From contig NZ_SMDR01000001.1 of assembly GCF_006265115.1 (NCBI RefSeq), positions 1,674,001 to 1,738,000 of the forward strand: a stretch of DNA of 64,000 bases, given 5' to 3'. Origin of the DNA: Arenimonas terrae (GTDB lineage Bacteria; Pseudomonadota; Gammaproteobacteria; Xanthomonadales; Xanthomonadaceae). Positions 1 through 8,133 of the stretch are shown one piece after another. Positions within the stretch are counted from its first letter, which is position 1, and every line of letters starts with the position of its first letter. The notes under the pieces are model-generated. The model had not been told where the DNA came from. It searched no databases and worked only from the letters and a program-made list of their open reading frames with translations. The translations under genes were made by a program, and so were the position numbers.

Positions 1-263
1 TCGTGCGTGGCAAGGGCGATGCCGACAGTTTCCACAGCTGCAGCCACGGTGCCGGCCGCGTGATGAGCCGGACCCAGGCCAAGCAGCAGATCACGCTCAA
101 GCAGCACCGGGAGGCGACCGCCCACGTCGAATGCCGCAAGGACGCCGGCGTGGTGGACGAATCCCCGGCCGCCTACAAGTCCATCGACGCGGTCATGGCC
201 GCGCAGTCGGACCTGGTGGAGGTCGTGCACACGCTGCGCCAGGTGGTCTGCATCAAGGGCTGA
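1..263 (+). CDS. rtcB: RNA-splicing ligase RtcB, C-terminal part
   Basis: Only the last 87 or so codons are in the window; the gene begins upstream. RtcB joins RNA 2',3'-cyclic phosphate (or 3'-phosphate) ends to 5'-hydroxyl ends using GTP and Mn2+, in RNA repair. The visible part carries the family's near-C-terminal signature SFHSCSHGAGR; its histidine is the residue guanylylated in characterised RtcB proteins. About 70 residues follow this motif, matching the usual distance to the C-terminus, so this end is intact. A strong intrinsic terminator follows 8 bases after the stop, so the gene is transcriptionally closed here. Confidence 0.93.
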   Translation, partial: VRGKGDADSFHSCSHGAGRVMSRTQAKQQITLKQHREATAHVECRKDAGVVDESPAAYKSIDAVMAAQSDLVEVVHTLRQVVCIKG

Positions 264-270
264 CCTCGTG

Positions 271-300
271 ACGCCGCTCCTTTCCGGGGCGGCGTTTTTT
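271..300 (+). terminator. Rho-independent terminator of rtcB
   Basis: A 10-bp stem (acgccgctcc at 271-280 with ggggcggcgt at 286-295, one wobble pair) has a 5-base loop and is followed by a run of six T ending at 300. It lies just after the rtcB stop codon. Confidence 0.85.
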
Positions 301-327
301 CTTTGGCCGGATCTGGAGCCGGAAGCA

Positions 328-399
328 CCGGAGGAAGGAGGCCCTCTTTCTGCTCAGTGAAGCCTTTTATTTCGCAGAAAGAGGGCCTCCTTCCTCCGG
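328..399. repeat. Long hairpin, unit 1 of the first composite repeat
   Basis: A perfect 26-bp stem (328-353 with 374-399) encloses a 20-base loop at 354-373. Flanking ggaag/cttcc (321-325 and 402-406) extend it after a short internal mismatch. It recurs inverted at 972-1043. Confidence 0.9.
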
Positions 400-971
400 C
401 ACTTCCGGTGCGTGTCGTCCGGGCCGCTGACCGGAGTTCCTGCGTGGTGTCGGCGCTTTGCTTGCGCCCGGGCTTGGCGGGCTTCCGCGTGCGCGATCTT
501 TCTTGCGTCTTGTCGTTTGCTAAGGCGCGCGCGCCCCTTGTCGGCCGCGCGCCTCCCGTGGGGCGCGTTCCTTCGAACGCGTCCGGTGCCATTGCCGCAC
601 ATTGGTCAGGAGTACTCGCCGCTGCGCGGCGAAACGCCATAGCGGAATGGGCGTCAGAAGACGGGCGCCCGCTTCGGAGCGGCTCCGGCTTGGGTTGGTT
701 TTGCTTGGCTTGGCTCGGCGCAGTTGCGGTTGCCGTTCGCCGCGCAGCGGCGAGTCCTTGTCGCAAGCTCGCTGCAATGGCACCGGACGCGTTCGAAGGA
801 ACGCGCCCCACGATAGGCCGCCCGGCTCCGTTCGTGAGCGCGCTCCGTTCAACCGACTCATGGCGCAAGAACAATCCCACACGCGGAAGCCCGCGAGGCC
901 TACGCGCAAGCAAATCGCCCACACCCCTCCGGAACTCCCCTCACGAAACCGCGCGAGTGGAACCGGCAGTG

Positions 972-1043
972 CCGGAGGAGTGAGGTCCTCTTTCTGCGAA
1001 ATAAAAGGCTCCACTGAGCAGAAAGAGGACCTCTCTCCTCCGG
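972..1043. repeat. Long hairpin, unit 2, inverted copy of unit 1
   Basis: The stem is 972-997 with 1018-1043, 25 of 26 pairs matched, with a 20-base loop that is the reverse complement of unit 1's loop except for one base. Where the stem differs from unit 1 (ggccctc/gagggcc there, ggtcctc/gaggacc when read in the same sense here), both sides have changed so that pairing is kept. Confidence 0.88.
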
Positions 1044-1138
1044 TGCTGCCGGCGCCGGATCTCACGGGCGCGATCCCGGACGCCCCAGCCCCGCCAACAG
1101 GGCTAAAATGCCGCCCCGACCCCTTTCCGGATCCCGCC

Positions 1139-1375
1139 ATGAGCGACACCCCTCCCGACCGCCTCTGCGTCAACCCGCGCAGCCCCTACTACGACGAAGC
1201 CACGCTCGAGCGCGGCATCGGCGTGCGCTTCAACGGCACCGAGCGCCACAACGTCGAGGAATACTGCATCAGCGAAGGCTGGGTCCGGCTGCCGGTCGGC
1301 AAGTCGCTCGACCGCCGCGGCAACGCCATGACCATGAAGGCCAATGGCACCGTGGAAGTCTGGTTCCTGAGCTGA
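1139..1375 (+). CDS. DUF3297 family protein
   Basis: A 78-residue protein beginning MSDTPPDRLCVNP and ending EVWFLS. The length and the block RFNGTERHNVEEYC, followed by GWVRLPVGKSLDRRGN, match the small cytosolic DUF3297 family, whose function is unknown. The frame is open far upstream, but that part lies inside the composite palindrome, and the first in-frame ATG of the conserved sequence is at 1139. The gene stands alone, 75 bases after the repeat; its promoter may lie in or beside the repeat arm. Confidence 0.8.
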   Translation: MSDTPPDRLCVNPRSPYYDEATLERGIGVRFNGTERHNVEEYCISEGWVRLPVGKSLDRRGNAMTMKANGTVEVWFLS

Positions 1376-1391
1376 ACCCCGCCGGGCGGCC

Positions 1392-2981
1392 TCAGCCGCG
1401 CTCGCCTTCCGCGGCCGCCAGCGCCGCGGCCAGGGGCGCCAGCTGTTCCCGATACGGTTCCCAGTCCGGCGCCCGCGGCGCGCGGAGGCCTTCGCGCACC
1501 TGCGCGGCGCTGGCCGTGGACACGCTGCCGCCGCGCTCGCCGATCGCCAGCACGCGCGGATCGTAGTCGAGGCCGCAGTGCGCCAGCACGCGGCGCGCGG
1601 TGGTTTCGGGGTCGCGCACCAGGTCGGCGTGGGCGACGTCGAGCAGGCGGTCGCCCAGATGCGCACGCCAGTGCGCCATCAGGCCGCGGTAACCGCGGTG
1701 GTAGGCGGCCAGTTCGGCCTGGTCGTAGGAGTACGGCGCGATGCCGCCATAAAGCTGGCGCAGGTTGGAAAAACACACGTCCATCGGCGGCCGCCACATG
1801 TGGATGAAACGCGCGCGCGGCAGGGCGCGGGCGATCAGTCCCAGGGCGAGGAAGTTCGTCGGCAGCTTTTCCGTCCAGACGCGGCGGCCGCGGGCGCGCC
1901 AGGCCGAGCCGGCCATGAAGTCCGCGCCCAGCGCCGGCCAGTCGATGTCGATGCAGCGGCGCAGCGTTTCTTCGTCCAGACCGGCCGGGGCGCGGTGGTC
2001 CACCGCGACGCGCAGGCTGGCGGTGAAGCCCAGGCTCTCGCCGCCGTCGGCCACATCGGGGTGCCCCGCGAGCAGCCGTTCGAGCACGGTGGTGCCGGAG
2101 CGGAACAGGCCGACGATGAACACCGGCACCGGCGCCGACGCATCGTCGTGGCCGGCGCCCGAGAGCAAGGCGGCGCCGCAGGTCCTGCGGATGGCTTCGA
2201 ACAGGCGCCGGTCGGTGTCGGGGTCGTAGCGCAGCGTGGCGCGTTTGGCGCGCGCGCCGCGGACCAGCGCCTCCCAGGCGGCGGTGTGGTCGCCCAGGTC
2301 GTGCAGTTCGGCGTGCAGCGCGTAGCTGAAGTGCATGTCGTGCTCGGATCCCGGCGCCACCCGAACGCGTTCGGCTTGCAGCCGCGCCACCCGCGCCGGC
2401 GCACCCGCGCGGTCGCCTGCGCGCAGTTCCGACAGCCGCCAATGCGCGTGCGCGAAATGCGGCGCGATCGCCACCGCGCGCTCCAGGTCGGCGCGGGCCG
2501 CGGCCATGCGACCCTGGAACAGGCGTGTGGTGCCGCGCAGGTACCAGGCCGGCGCGTGCGAAGGATCGCGGGCCAGCGCACGGTCGAGCCAGGGCAGCGC
2601 GTCCTCGTGCGCGTCCTCGCGGGCCAGCAGGTCGGCCAGTTCGACCAGCTCGGGCACGCTGGCGTCGACGGCGCGGGCAGGCAGCTGCGCCGCGAGTCCG
2701 CGCAGCAGGGGCAGCTCGTGGGCGTTCCGCAGCAGGCGGGCCAGGGCCAGGCTATGCGTCCAGCTGGCGGGGCTTGCGATGAATGCGGAGTACGCGGCAC
2801 GGGCCGCGGCACGCGCCGCGCGCGGCCGGCCGGCCAGGTCGCGCGCCTTGGCCAGGGCGATCCAGGCGGCCGCCTCGTCCGGCCGGCGCGCGGCCAGGGT
2901 CTGGAAACACGCGGCGGCGCCCGCCCAGTCGCGCCGGGCGGCCAGGGCATTGCCCTGCCGGCGCAGGTCTTCGTCGTCCAT
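1392..2981 (-). CDS. TPR-repeat sulfotransferase family protein
   Basis: A 529-residue two-part protein. The N-terminal half (about 1-260) is Ala-rich helical repeats of TPR type (for example residues about 120-190). The C-terminal half is a sulfotransferase fold beginning with VFIVGLFRSGTTVLE near residue 285, the loop that binds the 5'-phosphosulfate of PAPS in this superfamily, followed by the conserved GESLGF and IHMWRPPMD blocks. Such TPR-sulfotransferase fusions are common in Xanthomonadaceae and related to tyrosyl-protein sulfotransferase-like enzymes; the substrate cannot be read from sequence. No signal peptide is evident. It is convergent with the DUF3297 gene, 16 bases apart, and divergent from doxX. 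Confidence 0.85.
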   Translation of the reverse strand: MDDEDLRRQGNALAARRDWAGAAACFQTLAARRPDEAAAWIALAKARDLAGRPRAARAAARAAYSAFIASPASWTHSLALARLLRNAHELPLLRGLAAQLPARAVDASVPELVELADLLAREDAHEDALPWLDRALARDPSHAPAWYLRGTTRLFQGRMAAARADLERAVAIAPHFAHAHWRLSELRAGDRAGAPARVARLQAERVRVAPGSEHDMHFSYALHAELHDLGDHTAAWEALVRGARAKRATLRYDPDTDRRLFEAIRRTCGAALLSGAGHDDASAPVPVFIVGLFRSGTTVLERLLAGHPDVADGGESLGFTASLRVAVDHRAPAGLDEETLRRCIDIDWPALGADFMAGSAWRARGRRVWTEKLPTNFLALGLIARALPRARFIHMWRPPMDVCFSNLRQLYGGIAPYSYDQAELAAYHRGYRGLMAHWRAHLGDRLLDVAHADLVRDPETTARRVLAHCGLDYDPRVLAIGERGGSVSTASAAQVREGLRAPRAPDWEPYREQLAPLAAALAAAEGERG

Positions 2982-3059
2982 GGCGCAGACGCTAGCACAG
3001 GCTTCCGACGCGCCGGGGCCGTATGATCGGGGCCACCATCACTACCCCGGGGAGGGGCC

Positions 3060-3452
3060 ATGAACCAGAACAACCAGGACCTTGGAAAGCTCGTGCTGCG
3101 CCTGTCGCTCGGCCTGCTGGTGCTGCTGCACGGCGTCGCCAAGATCACCGGCGGCATCGATTTCATCACCCAGGTCGTGCAGGGCGCCGGCCTGCCGGGC
3201 GTGCTGGCCTACGGCGTCTACATCGGCGAGGTGGTCGCGCCGGTCCTGGTCATCCTCGGCCTGCATGCGCGAATCGGTGCGGCGGTGATCGCGTTCAACA
3301 TGCTGGTGGCGATCTTCCTGGTGCACTCGGCCGAGCTGTTCGCCCTCAGCCAGACGGGCGGCTGGGCGCTGGAGCTGCAGGGCATGTTCCTGTTCGGCGC
3401 CATCGCGGTGGCCCTGCTGGGGCCGGGCAACTTCAGCGTCAACAAGAAATAA
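3060..3452 (+). CDS. DoxX family membrane protein
   Basis: A 130-residue protein with four hydrophobic segments, starting with the typical DoxX opening (GKLVLRLSLGLLVLLHGVAKI) and continuing with a loop and helix containing YGVYIGEVVAPVLVILGL. DoxX proteins are small inner-membrane proteins, in some bacteria linked to quinone or thiosulfate redox chemistry and oxidative-stress resistance; the role here is not evident. ATG 3060 follows ggggaggggcc, a strong ribosome site. It is divergent from the sulfotransferase gene. Confidence 0.85.
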   Translation: MNQNNQDLGKLVLRLSLGLLVLLHGVAKITGGIDFITQVVQGAGLPGVLAYGVYIGEVVAPVLVILGLHARIGAAVIAFNMLVAIFLVHSAELFALSQTGGWALELQGMFLFGAIAVALLGPGNFSVNKK

Positions 3453-3462
3453 GGGGCAAAAA

Positions 3463-3488
3463 AACTGCGGAGCTTGCGCTCCGCAGTT
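3463..3488 (-). terminator. Intrinsic terminator of the 118-aa gene (minus strand)
   Basis: A perfect 11-bp stem (3463-3473 with 3478-3488) has a 4-base loop and is preceded on the plus strand by seven A, which is a T-run after the hairpin for minus-strand transcripts. It lies between convergent genes and may slow plus-strand doxX transcripts too, though that side has no T-run. Confidence 0.8.
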
Positions 3489-3528
3489 CCCTGCCGCACA
3501 CGGCCGGTGTGTATGCGGCAAAGGCGGT

Positions 3529-3885
3529 TCAGCGGCCGTCGCCGTCGGCGTCACCGGGCATCGCACGCTCGATCCGGTCCCAGGCCGCCCGCGCCGCGGA
3601 CTTGGCCTTTTCCCAGTTCAGCTTCGAGGTGCCGCGCAGGCTGTCGTAGTCGCGGCGCAGGTCGGTCTCGACCTCGTCGAACCTGCGGCCGGCGTAACGC
3701 CCGGCACCTTCGTAACCGACCCGGTAGGCCGGCGCGTAGTCGTCGTAGCTGTGGTCGGCGCTGTAGTAGGACTCGCGCTTGTACTGGTCGCGCCAGTGCT
3801 TGTCCTCGGCGGCGAAGTCCAGGCCGCCGATGTTGGCGTTCTGGGGCTTGCCGCTCTGCGGCTTGTGGGGGGTGGTGTGGGTCAT
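3529..3885 (-). CDS. Conserved hypothetical protein, 118 aa
   Basis: A hydrophilic, charged protein with no signal peptide or membrane segment. Aromatic-rich blocks are visible: HWRDQYKRESYY (about 32-43), DYAPAYRVGYEG (about 51-62) and a helix ending AARAAWDRIERAMPGD. The pattern resembles small uncharacterised proteobacterial proteins often found with general-stress genes; I recognise no defined domain. I take the ATG at 3885 because AAAGGAG lies 6 bases upstream; an ATG two codons earlier would have no spacing, and an open extension to 4005 lacks a ribosome site. It is followed by its own terminator and preceded by the DUF3309 and fasciclin genes on the same strand. Confidence 0.7.
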   Translation of the reverse strand: MTHTTPHKPQSGKPQNANIGGLDFAAEDKHWRDQYKRESYYSADHSYDDYAPAYRVGYEGAGRYAGRRFDEVETDLRRDYDSLRGTSKLNWEKAKSAARAAWDRIERAMPGDADGDGR

Positions 3886-4015
3886 GGCCATCTCCTTTGG
3901 GGGGGCTGGCCGCGCCGGAAGGCGCGGGCCTGGGAAGGGTTGCAACCGCCGTGCCAGCCGGGGCGCCGGCAGGTAATCCGGGGATGACCGGGAAACTCCG
4001 GTCATCCCCGGGCGG

Positions 4016-4174
4016 TCACAGGCGACCCATCAGCCACAGCACCACCAGGACCAGCACGATGGCGCCGACGACGCCGCTGGGGCCGTAGCCCCAGCCGCGG
4101 CTGTAGGGCCAGGCCGGAATGGAGCCGATGAGGATCAGGATCAGGACGATCAGCAGGATCATGGACAGGGACAT
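4016..4174 (-). CDS. DUF3309 family small membrane protein
   Basis: A 52-residue protein too short for most gene callers. It reads MSLSMILLIVLILILIGSIP, then AWPYSRGWGYGPSG, then a second hydrophobic helix ending LVVLWLMGRL. This two-helix plan with a WPYSRGWGY-type hinge is the DUF3309 signature; function unknown, inner membrane. A GGAG about 7 bases upstream of the ATG supports the start. The overlapping longer frame on the same strand gives Arg/Pro-rich low-complexity sequence and is rejected. Neighbours on the same strand are a fasciclin gene upstream and the 118-aa gene downstream, a grouping that suggests envelope or stress roles. Confidence 0.8.
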   Translation of the reverse strand: MSLSMILLIVLILILIGSIPAWPYSRGWGYGPSGVVGAIVLVLVVLWLMGRL

Positions 4175-4316
4175 GGTCTACTCCGTGGGTTGATGCACGC
4201 ACAGACCTGCAGGAGCCGTGCCTGCCACCCCGCCGCCGGGAATTTTTTCCCTGGCTTGCAAGCAGATACAGGCGCCCGGACCGTCGGCCGCCCCGCCTGC
4301 CGGCCCGGTCCCCGCA

Positions 4317-4348
4317 TAAAAAAACGGCAGGGCTTGCGCCCCGCCGTC
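4317..4348 (-). terminator. Terminator of the fasciclin gene (minus strand)
   Basis: On the minus strand a GC hairpin (acggc/gccgt plus a gggc/gcccc core, one bulge, plus coordinates 4324-4347) is followed by seven T. It lies 26 bases after the fasciclin stop codon. The rest of 4175-4373 holds no gene I can support. Confidence 0.75.
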
Positions 4349-4373
4349 TCCGTGCGTCCCTGCAGCGGACCGA

Positions 4374-4826
4374 TTACTGCTTGGTCGGAATGTTGACCTT
4401 GTCGATGCCGTGCACCACGCCATTGCTGGACGCAATGTCGGACGTGACGAAGGTCGCCTCGCCGAAGCTGATCTTGCCGTCGGACAGCTTCACCGGCGCC
4501 ATGGCGCCGTTGACGGTCTTGGCTTCGGTCATCTTGCCGATGTCGGCGGCGCTGGAGCGGCCGTCGAGCACGTGGTAGTTCAGGATCGAAATCAGCTCCT
4601 TCTTGTTCTCCGGCTTGAGAAGGCTCTCGAGCCTGCCCGCCGGCAGCTTCTCGAAGGCCGCATCGGTCGGCGCCAGCAGCGTGAACGGACCGGCACCACG
4701 CAGGGTGTCGGCCAGGCCGGACTCGCGCAGGGCCTTGCCGAAGGTCTTGAAGGAACCGTTGGCGGCGGCGTTGTCGACCACGTTCTTGGTGGCGACGGAC
4801 GTGTTGGTGCTGGGGGTGTTGTTCAT
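4374..4826 (-). CDS. Fasciclin (FAS1) domain protein
   Basis: A 150-residue protein that is essentially one FAS1 domain: NVVDNAAANGSFKTFGKAL near the start, the H1 box GPFTLLAPTDAAFEKLP (about 65-81), the YH motif LNYHVLDG and the closing GVVHGIDKVNIP. FAS1 domains mediate adhesion in many secreted proteins, but this one has no signal peptide, so it may be cytoplasmic or exported by another route. AAGGAA about 7 bases upstream supports ATG 4826. It is the first gene of a three-gene minus-strand group but has its own terminator. Confidence 0.88.
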   Translation of the reverse strand: MNNTPSTNTSVATKNVVDNAAANGSFKTFGKALRESGLADTLRGAGPFTLLAPTDAAFEKLPAGRLESLLKPENKKELISILNYHVLDGRSSAADIGKMTEAKTVNGAMAPVKLSDGKISFGEATFVTSDIASSNGVVHGIDKVNIPTKQ

Positions 4827-5080
4827 GGGGGGATTCCTTTGGGTGCGCGCCAGGGATCGGTACGCGGATGGCCGAAGCCAGGCCCCCGCGTCAGCGGGGG
4901 CACGATGCTCAGATCGGGGTTGGCGGCTTGAGCGCCTGAGTCGCCGTCGCGACATTGCGTCGCGGTGCCCATGCACAGTGCGCGTCGCGGTGTGATCTTT
5001 GTGTTATCCGGCGCCGCGGTCGGCGGCCCCGGTTCAGGCGGCGGCGCGATCGCGCCTCCGGCGCCGACGCCGCAGCAGGT

Positions 5081-5635
5081 TCACCCGCGCCGGCAGAAGT
5101 CGGCGAAACCCGCGACGAACACGCGCAGGTTCTCGCGCGCCGCCTCGTCCACCAGCTGGCCGTCGGCGTCGAAGGCCTTGCCCGCGCGCGAAAGCATCAG
5201 GCGCCCGCCGAACCAGGGGCGCGTGCCGAGCGTGCGCAGCACCGGCCACCAGGCGTTCTGCGCCAGGATGGTGCCGAAACCGCTGGGCGAGGCGCCGATC
5301 ACCGCCACCGGGCGGTCGCCGAACACACGCTTGACGTCGTCGTTGGGGCGCGACAGCCAGTCGATCGCGTTCTTGAACACGCCCGGGATGCCGTTGTTGT
5401 ATTCCGGCGTCACCAGCAGCAGCCCGTCGCAGGCTGCGACCTGGTCCTTCAGCGCCACCACGGCCGCGGGCAGGCCCTGTTCGGCCTCGAGGTCGGCATC
5501 GTAGAGCGGGATGCCGTGGATGCCGGCCGCCTGCAGCGTCACGCCGTCGCCGGCCAGTTCCGCCGCCGTGCGCAGCAGCGAGGTGTTGAACGAGCCGCGG
5601 CGCAGGCTTCCGGAAATTCCGAGCAGACGGGTCAT
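5081..5635 (-). CDS. NADPH-dependent FMN reductase (ChrR/YieF-like)
   Basis: A 184-residue flavodoxin-fold protein. The FMN-phosphate loop GISGSLRRGSFN lies at residues 5-16 and the flavin-binding TPEYNNGIPGVFKNAIDWLS around 75-95, both diagnostic of the NAD(P)H:FMN/quinone/chromate reductase family. Such enzymes use NADPH and FMN for two-electron reduction of quinones, and sometimes of chromate, as oxidative-stress protection. Soluble, cytoplasmic. It appears monocistronic; 4827-5080 upstream of the fasciclin gene holds only a GC hairpin (4882-4901) and no supported gene. Confidence 0.88.
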   Translation of the reverse strand: MTRLLGISGSLRRGSFNTSLLRTAAELAGDGVTLQAAGIHGIPLYDADLEAEQGLPAAVVALKDQVAACDGLLLVTPEYNNGIPGVFKNAIDWLSRPNDDVKRVFGDRPVAVIGASPSGFGTILAQNAWWPVLRTLGTRPWFGGRLMLSRAGKAFDADGQLVDEAARENLRVFVAGFADFCRRG

Positions 5636-5686
5636 GGCGCTTCTCCTGGCGGTGGACCGACAGGGTACGCCGCGCGCGCCGCCGCG

Positions 5687-6217
5687 TCAGTCGATGCGGT
5701 AGACGCGCGCCTTCGGCAGGTCCTCGTGCACCTGCAGGAACCAGCGGCCGGCGACGCCGGGCATCACCACGACCTGCGGTGAAACCATCGCCTCGCGCAG
5801 GCGGAAGTGGCCCTTGAGCACCTTCCACACCTGGCCGTTGTCGAGGCGGAATTCATCGCCCTCCTTCCAGCCGGTGATCTCGCCCTGCACGCGCGCGGTG
5901 ATCGGTTCGTCGGCCAGGCCGATGAAGCGCGAGGGATCGGGATCTCGCTGGGTGCCGGCGGCCTGGCCTTCGGCGCGGGCTTCGGCCTTGGCCTCGCTGC
6001 GCGCGGCTTCGACCAGGGCCGTGGCCTGTTCGCGCAGCAGGCGGTTGAGCAGGGCCAGCTGCTCCGGCGTCAGCGTGTCCAGGCCGGTGGCGGCGCGCTG
6101 TTCGGCGCTCAGGCGCTGCTCGAGGTCGACCCAGGCGCGGTCGTCGGCGCGGGCGAAGGTCGCCAGGGTCATCAACACGATAACCAGCAGGCCGGAACGC
6201 AGCGACGGGGCGGACAT
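5687..6217 (-). CDS. Exported protein of unknown function
   Basis: A 176-residue protein with a signal peptide (hydrophobic core [15 protein letters not shown], cleavage likely after ARA near residue 24). The middle (about 60-95) is a helical, Glu/Ala-rich stretch with coiled-coil character. The C-terminal half looks like a beta-rich domain ([25 protein letters not shown]) of the kind found in uncharacterised Xanthomonadaceae secreted proteins. I choose ATG 6217 because AGGAA lies just upstream and the signal peptide begins there; the frame stays open to 6391 but without a ribosome site. Transcribed divergently from the ABC exporter genes. Confidence 0.7.
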   Translation of the reverse strand: MSAPSLRSGLLVIVLMTLATFARADDRAWVDLEQRLSAEQRAATGLDTLTPEQLALLNRLLREQATALVEAARSEAKAEARAEGQAAGTQRDPDPSRFIGLADEPITARVQGEITGWKEGDEFRLDNGQVWKVLKGHFRLREAMVSPQVVVMPGVAGRWFLQVHEDLPKARVYRID

Positions 6218-6436
6218 GGCGGATTCCTGCGGAAAACGGCCGCGGACCGGCCGGGAGCCGCAGATTACCGGGCGTATGTGACAGTTCCGCAACCTGTCCG
6301 ACACCCCGCCGTCATCGGCCTGTCTTGGCCGTCCGGCCGGAACCGGCGCTTTTCGGGAAAGTCTTTCCCCGCAAACCGGCTGGGTCGGCACACACCTGCT
6401 CGGCTAGCATGGTCGGGTTTCCTCCCGAGCCCGACC

Positions 6437-7368
<932 letters not shown>

Positions 7369-7372
<4 letters not shown>

Positions 7373-8130
7373 ACTGGCACGCCGTCCGCGCCATCTACCG
7401 TTTCGAGATGGCCCGCACCTTCCGCACCATCACCCAGTCCATCGCCTCGCCGGTGCTGTCCACGTCGCTGTATTTCGTCGTGTTCGGCGCGGCGATCGGC
7501 TCGCGCATGGGCGAGGTGGACGGCATCAGCTACGGAGCCTTCATCATCCCGGGCCTGATCATGCTGTCGATCCTCAACGAGAGCCTGTCCAACGCCTCCT
7601 TCGGCATCTACATGCCGAAGTGGGCCGGCACGATCTACGAGCTGCTGTCGGCGCCGGTCGGCTGGGGCGAGGCGGTGCTGGGCTACGTCGGCGCGGCGGC
7701 GAGCAAGTCGATGATGCTTGGCATCCTGATCCTGGCCACGGCGCGGCTGTTCGTTCCCTACGAAATCGCGCACCCGGTGTGGATGGTGCTGTTCCTGATG
7801 CTGACGGCGCTCAGCTTCAGCCTGTTCGGCTTCATCATCGGGCTGTGGGCCAACGACTTCCAGAAGCTGCAGGTCATCCCGCTGATGATCGTCACGCCGC
7901 TGACCTTCCTGGGCGGCGCCTTCTATTCGATCGACATGCTGCCGCCGGTCTGGCAGAAGATCGCCCTGTTCAACCCGGTCGTGTACCTCATCAGCGGATT
8001 CCGCTGGAGCTTCTACGGCGTAGCGGACGTGAACGTGGTGGTGAGCTTCAGTGCGATCCTGGTTTTCCTGGCCGCCTGCCTGACCGCCGTGTGGTGGATC
8101 TTCCGCACCGGCTGGCGGCTCAGGAACTGA
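7369..8130 (+). CDS. ABC-2 type exporter, permease subunit
   Basis: A 253-residue inner-membrane protein with six hydrophobic segments and the ABC-2 membrane layout: short cytosolic N-terminus ([14 protein letters not shown]), first helix near 30, and the conserved last third [14 protein letters not shown]...[14 protein letters not shown]. YadH-like. It shares 4 bases with the upstream ATPase gene, forming a two-gene exporter operon. Its stop is only 3 bases from the stop of convergent selO, with no hairpin between them. Confidence 0.9.
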
Positions 8131-8133
8131 ACC

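Larger units (their letters stand above)
308..1064. repeat. Composite inverted repeat, about 0.75 kb
   Basis: The whole gene-free stretch from rtcB to the DUF3297 gene is a long imperfect palindrome. The left arm (about 308-633) is homologous over its length to the reverse complement of the right arm (about 736-1064), around a unique centre of about 100 bases. Perfectly matched blocks include 560-595 against 774-809 (36 bp) and 614-633 against 736-755. Each outer end holds a long hairpin of its own (328-399 and 972-1043), the second being an inverted, diverged copy of the first. Frames that stay open through it on both strands arise from symmetry and high GC and resemble no protein I recognise. 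No transposase or flanking target duplication is visible. Confidence 0.85.

Noticed and set aside
308-1064. CRISPR array or insertion sequence
   Set aside because: Only two hairpin copies per locus, inverted not tandem, with no spacers, no cas genes and no transposase frame.
173-1173. Several long open frames on both strands across 173-1173
   Set aside because: They lie in the composite palindrome, are Arg/Pro-rich low-complexity sequence, mirror each other because of symmetry, and have no ribosome sites or family motifs.
4002-4202. 66-aa minus-strand frame over the DUF3309 gene
   Set aside because: Arg/Pro-rich shadow; the overlapping 52-aa frame gives two membrane helices and a clean ribosome site.
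4882-4901. Terminator at an 8-bp GC hairpin upstream of the fasciclin gene
   Set aside because: No T-run on either strand and it lies upstream of the nearest start, so no gene needs it.
5807-6436. N-terminal extension of the ABC ATPase
   Set aside because: It is antisense to the 176-aa exported protein gene and conserved ATPase sequence begins at 6437.
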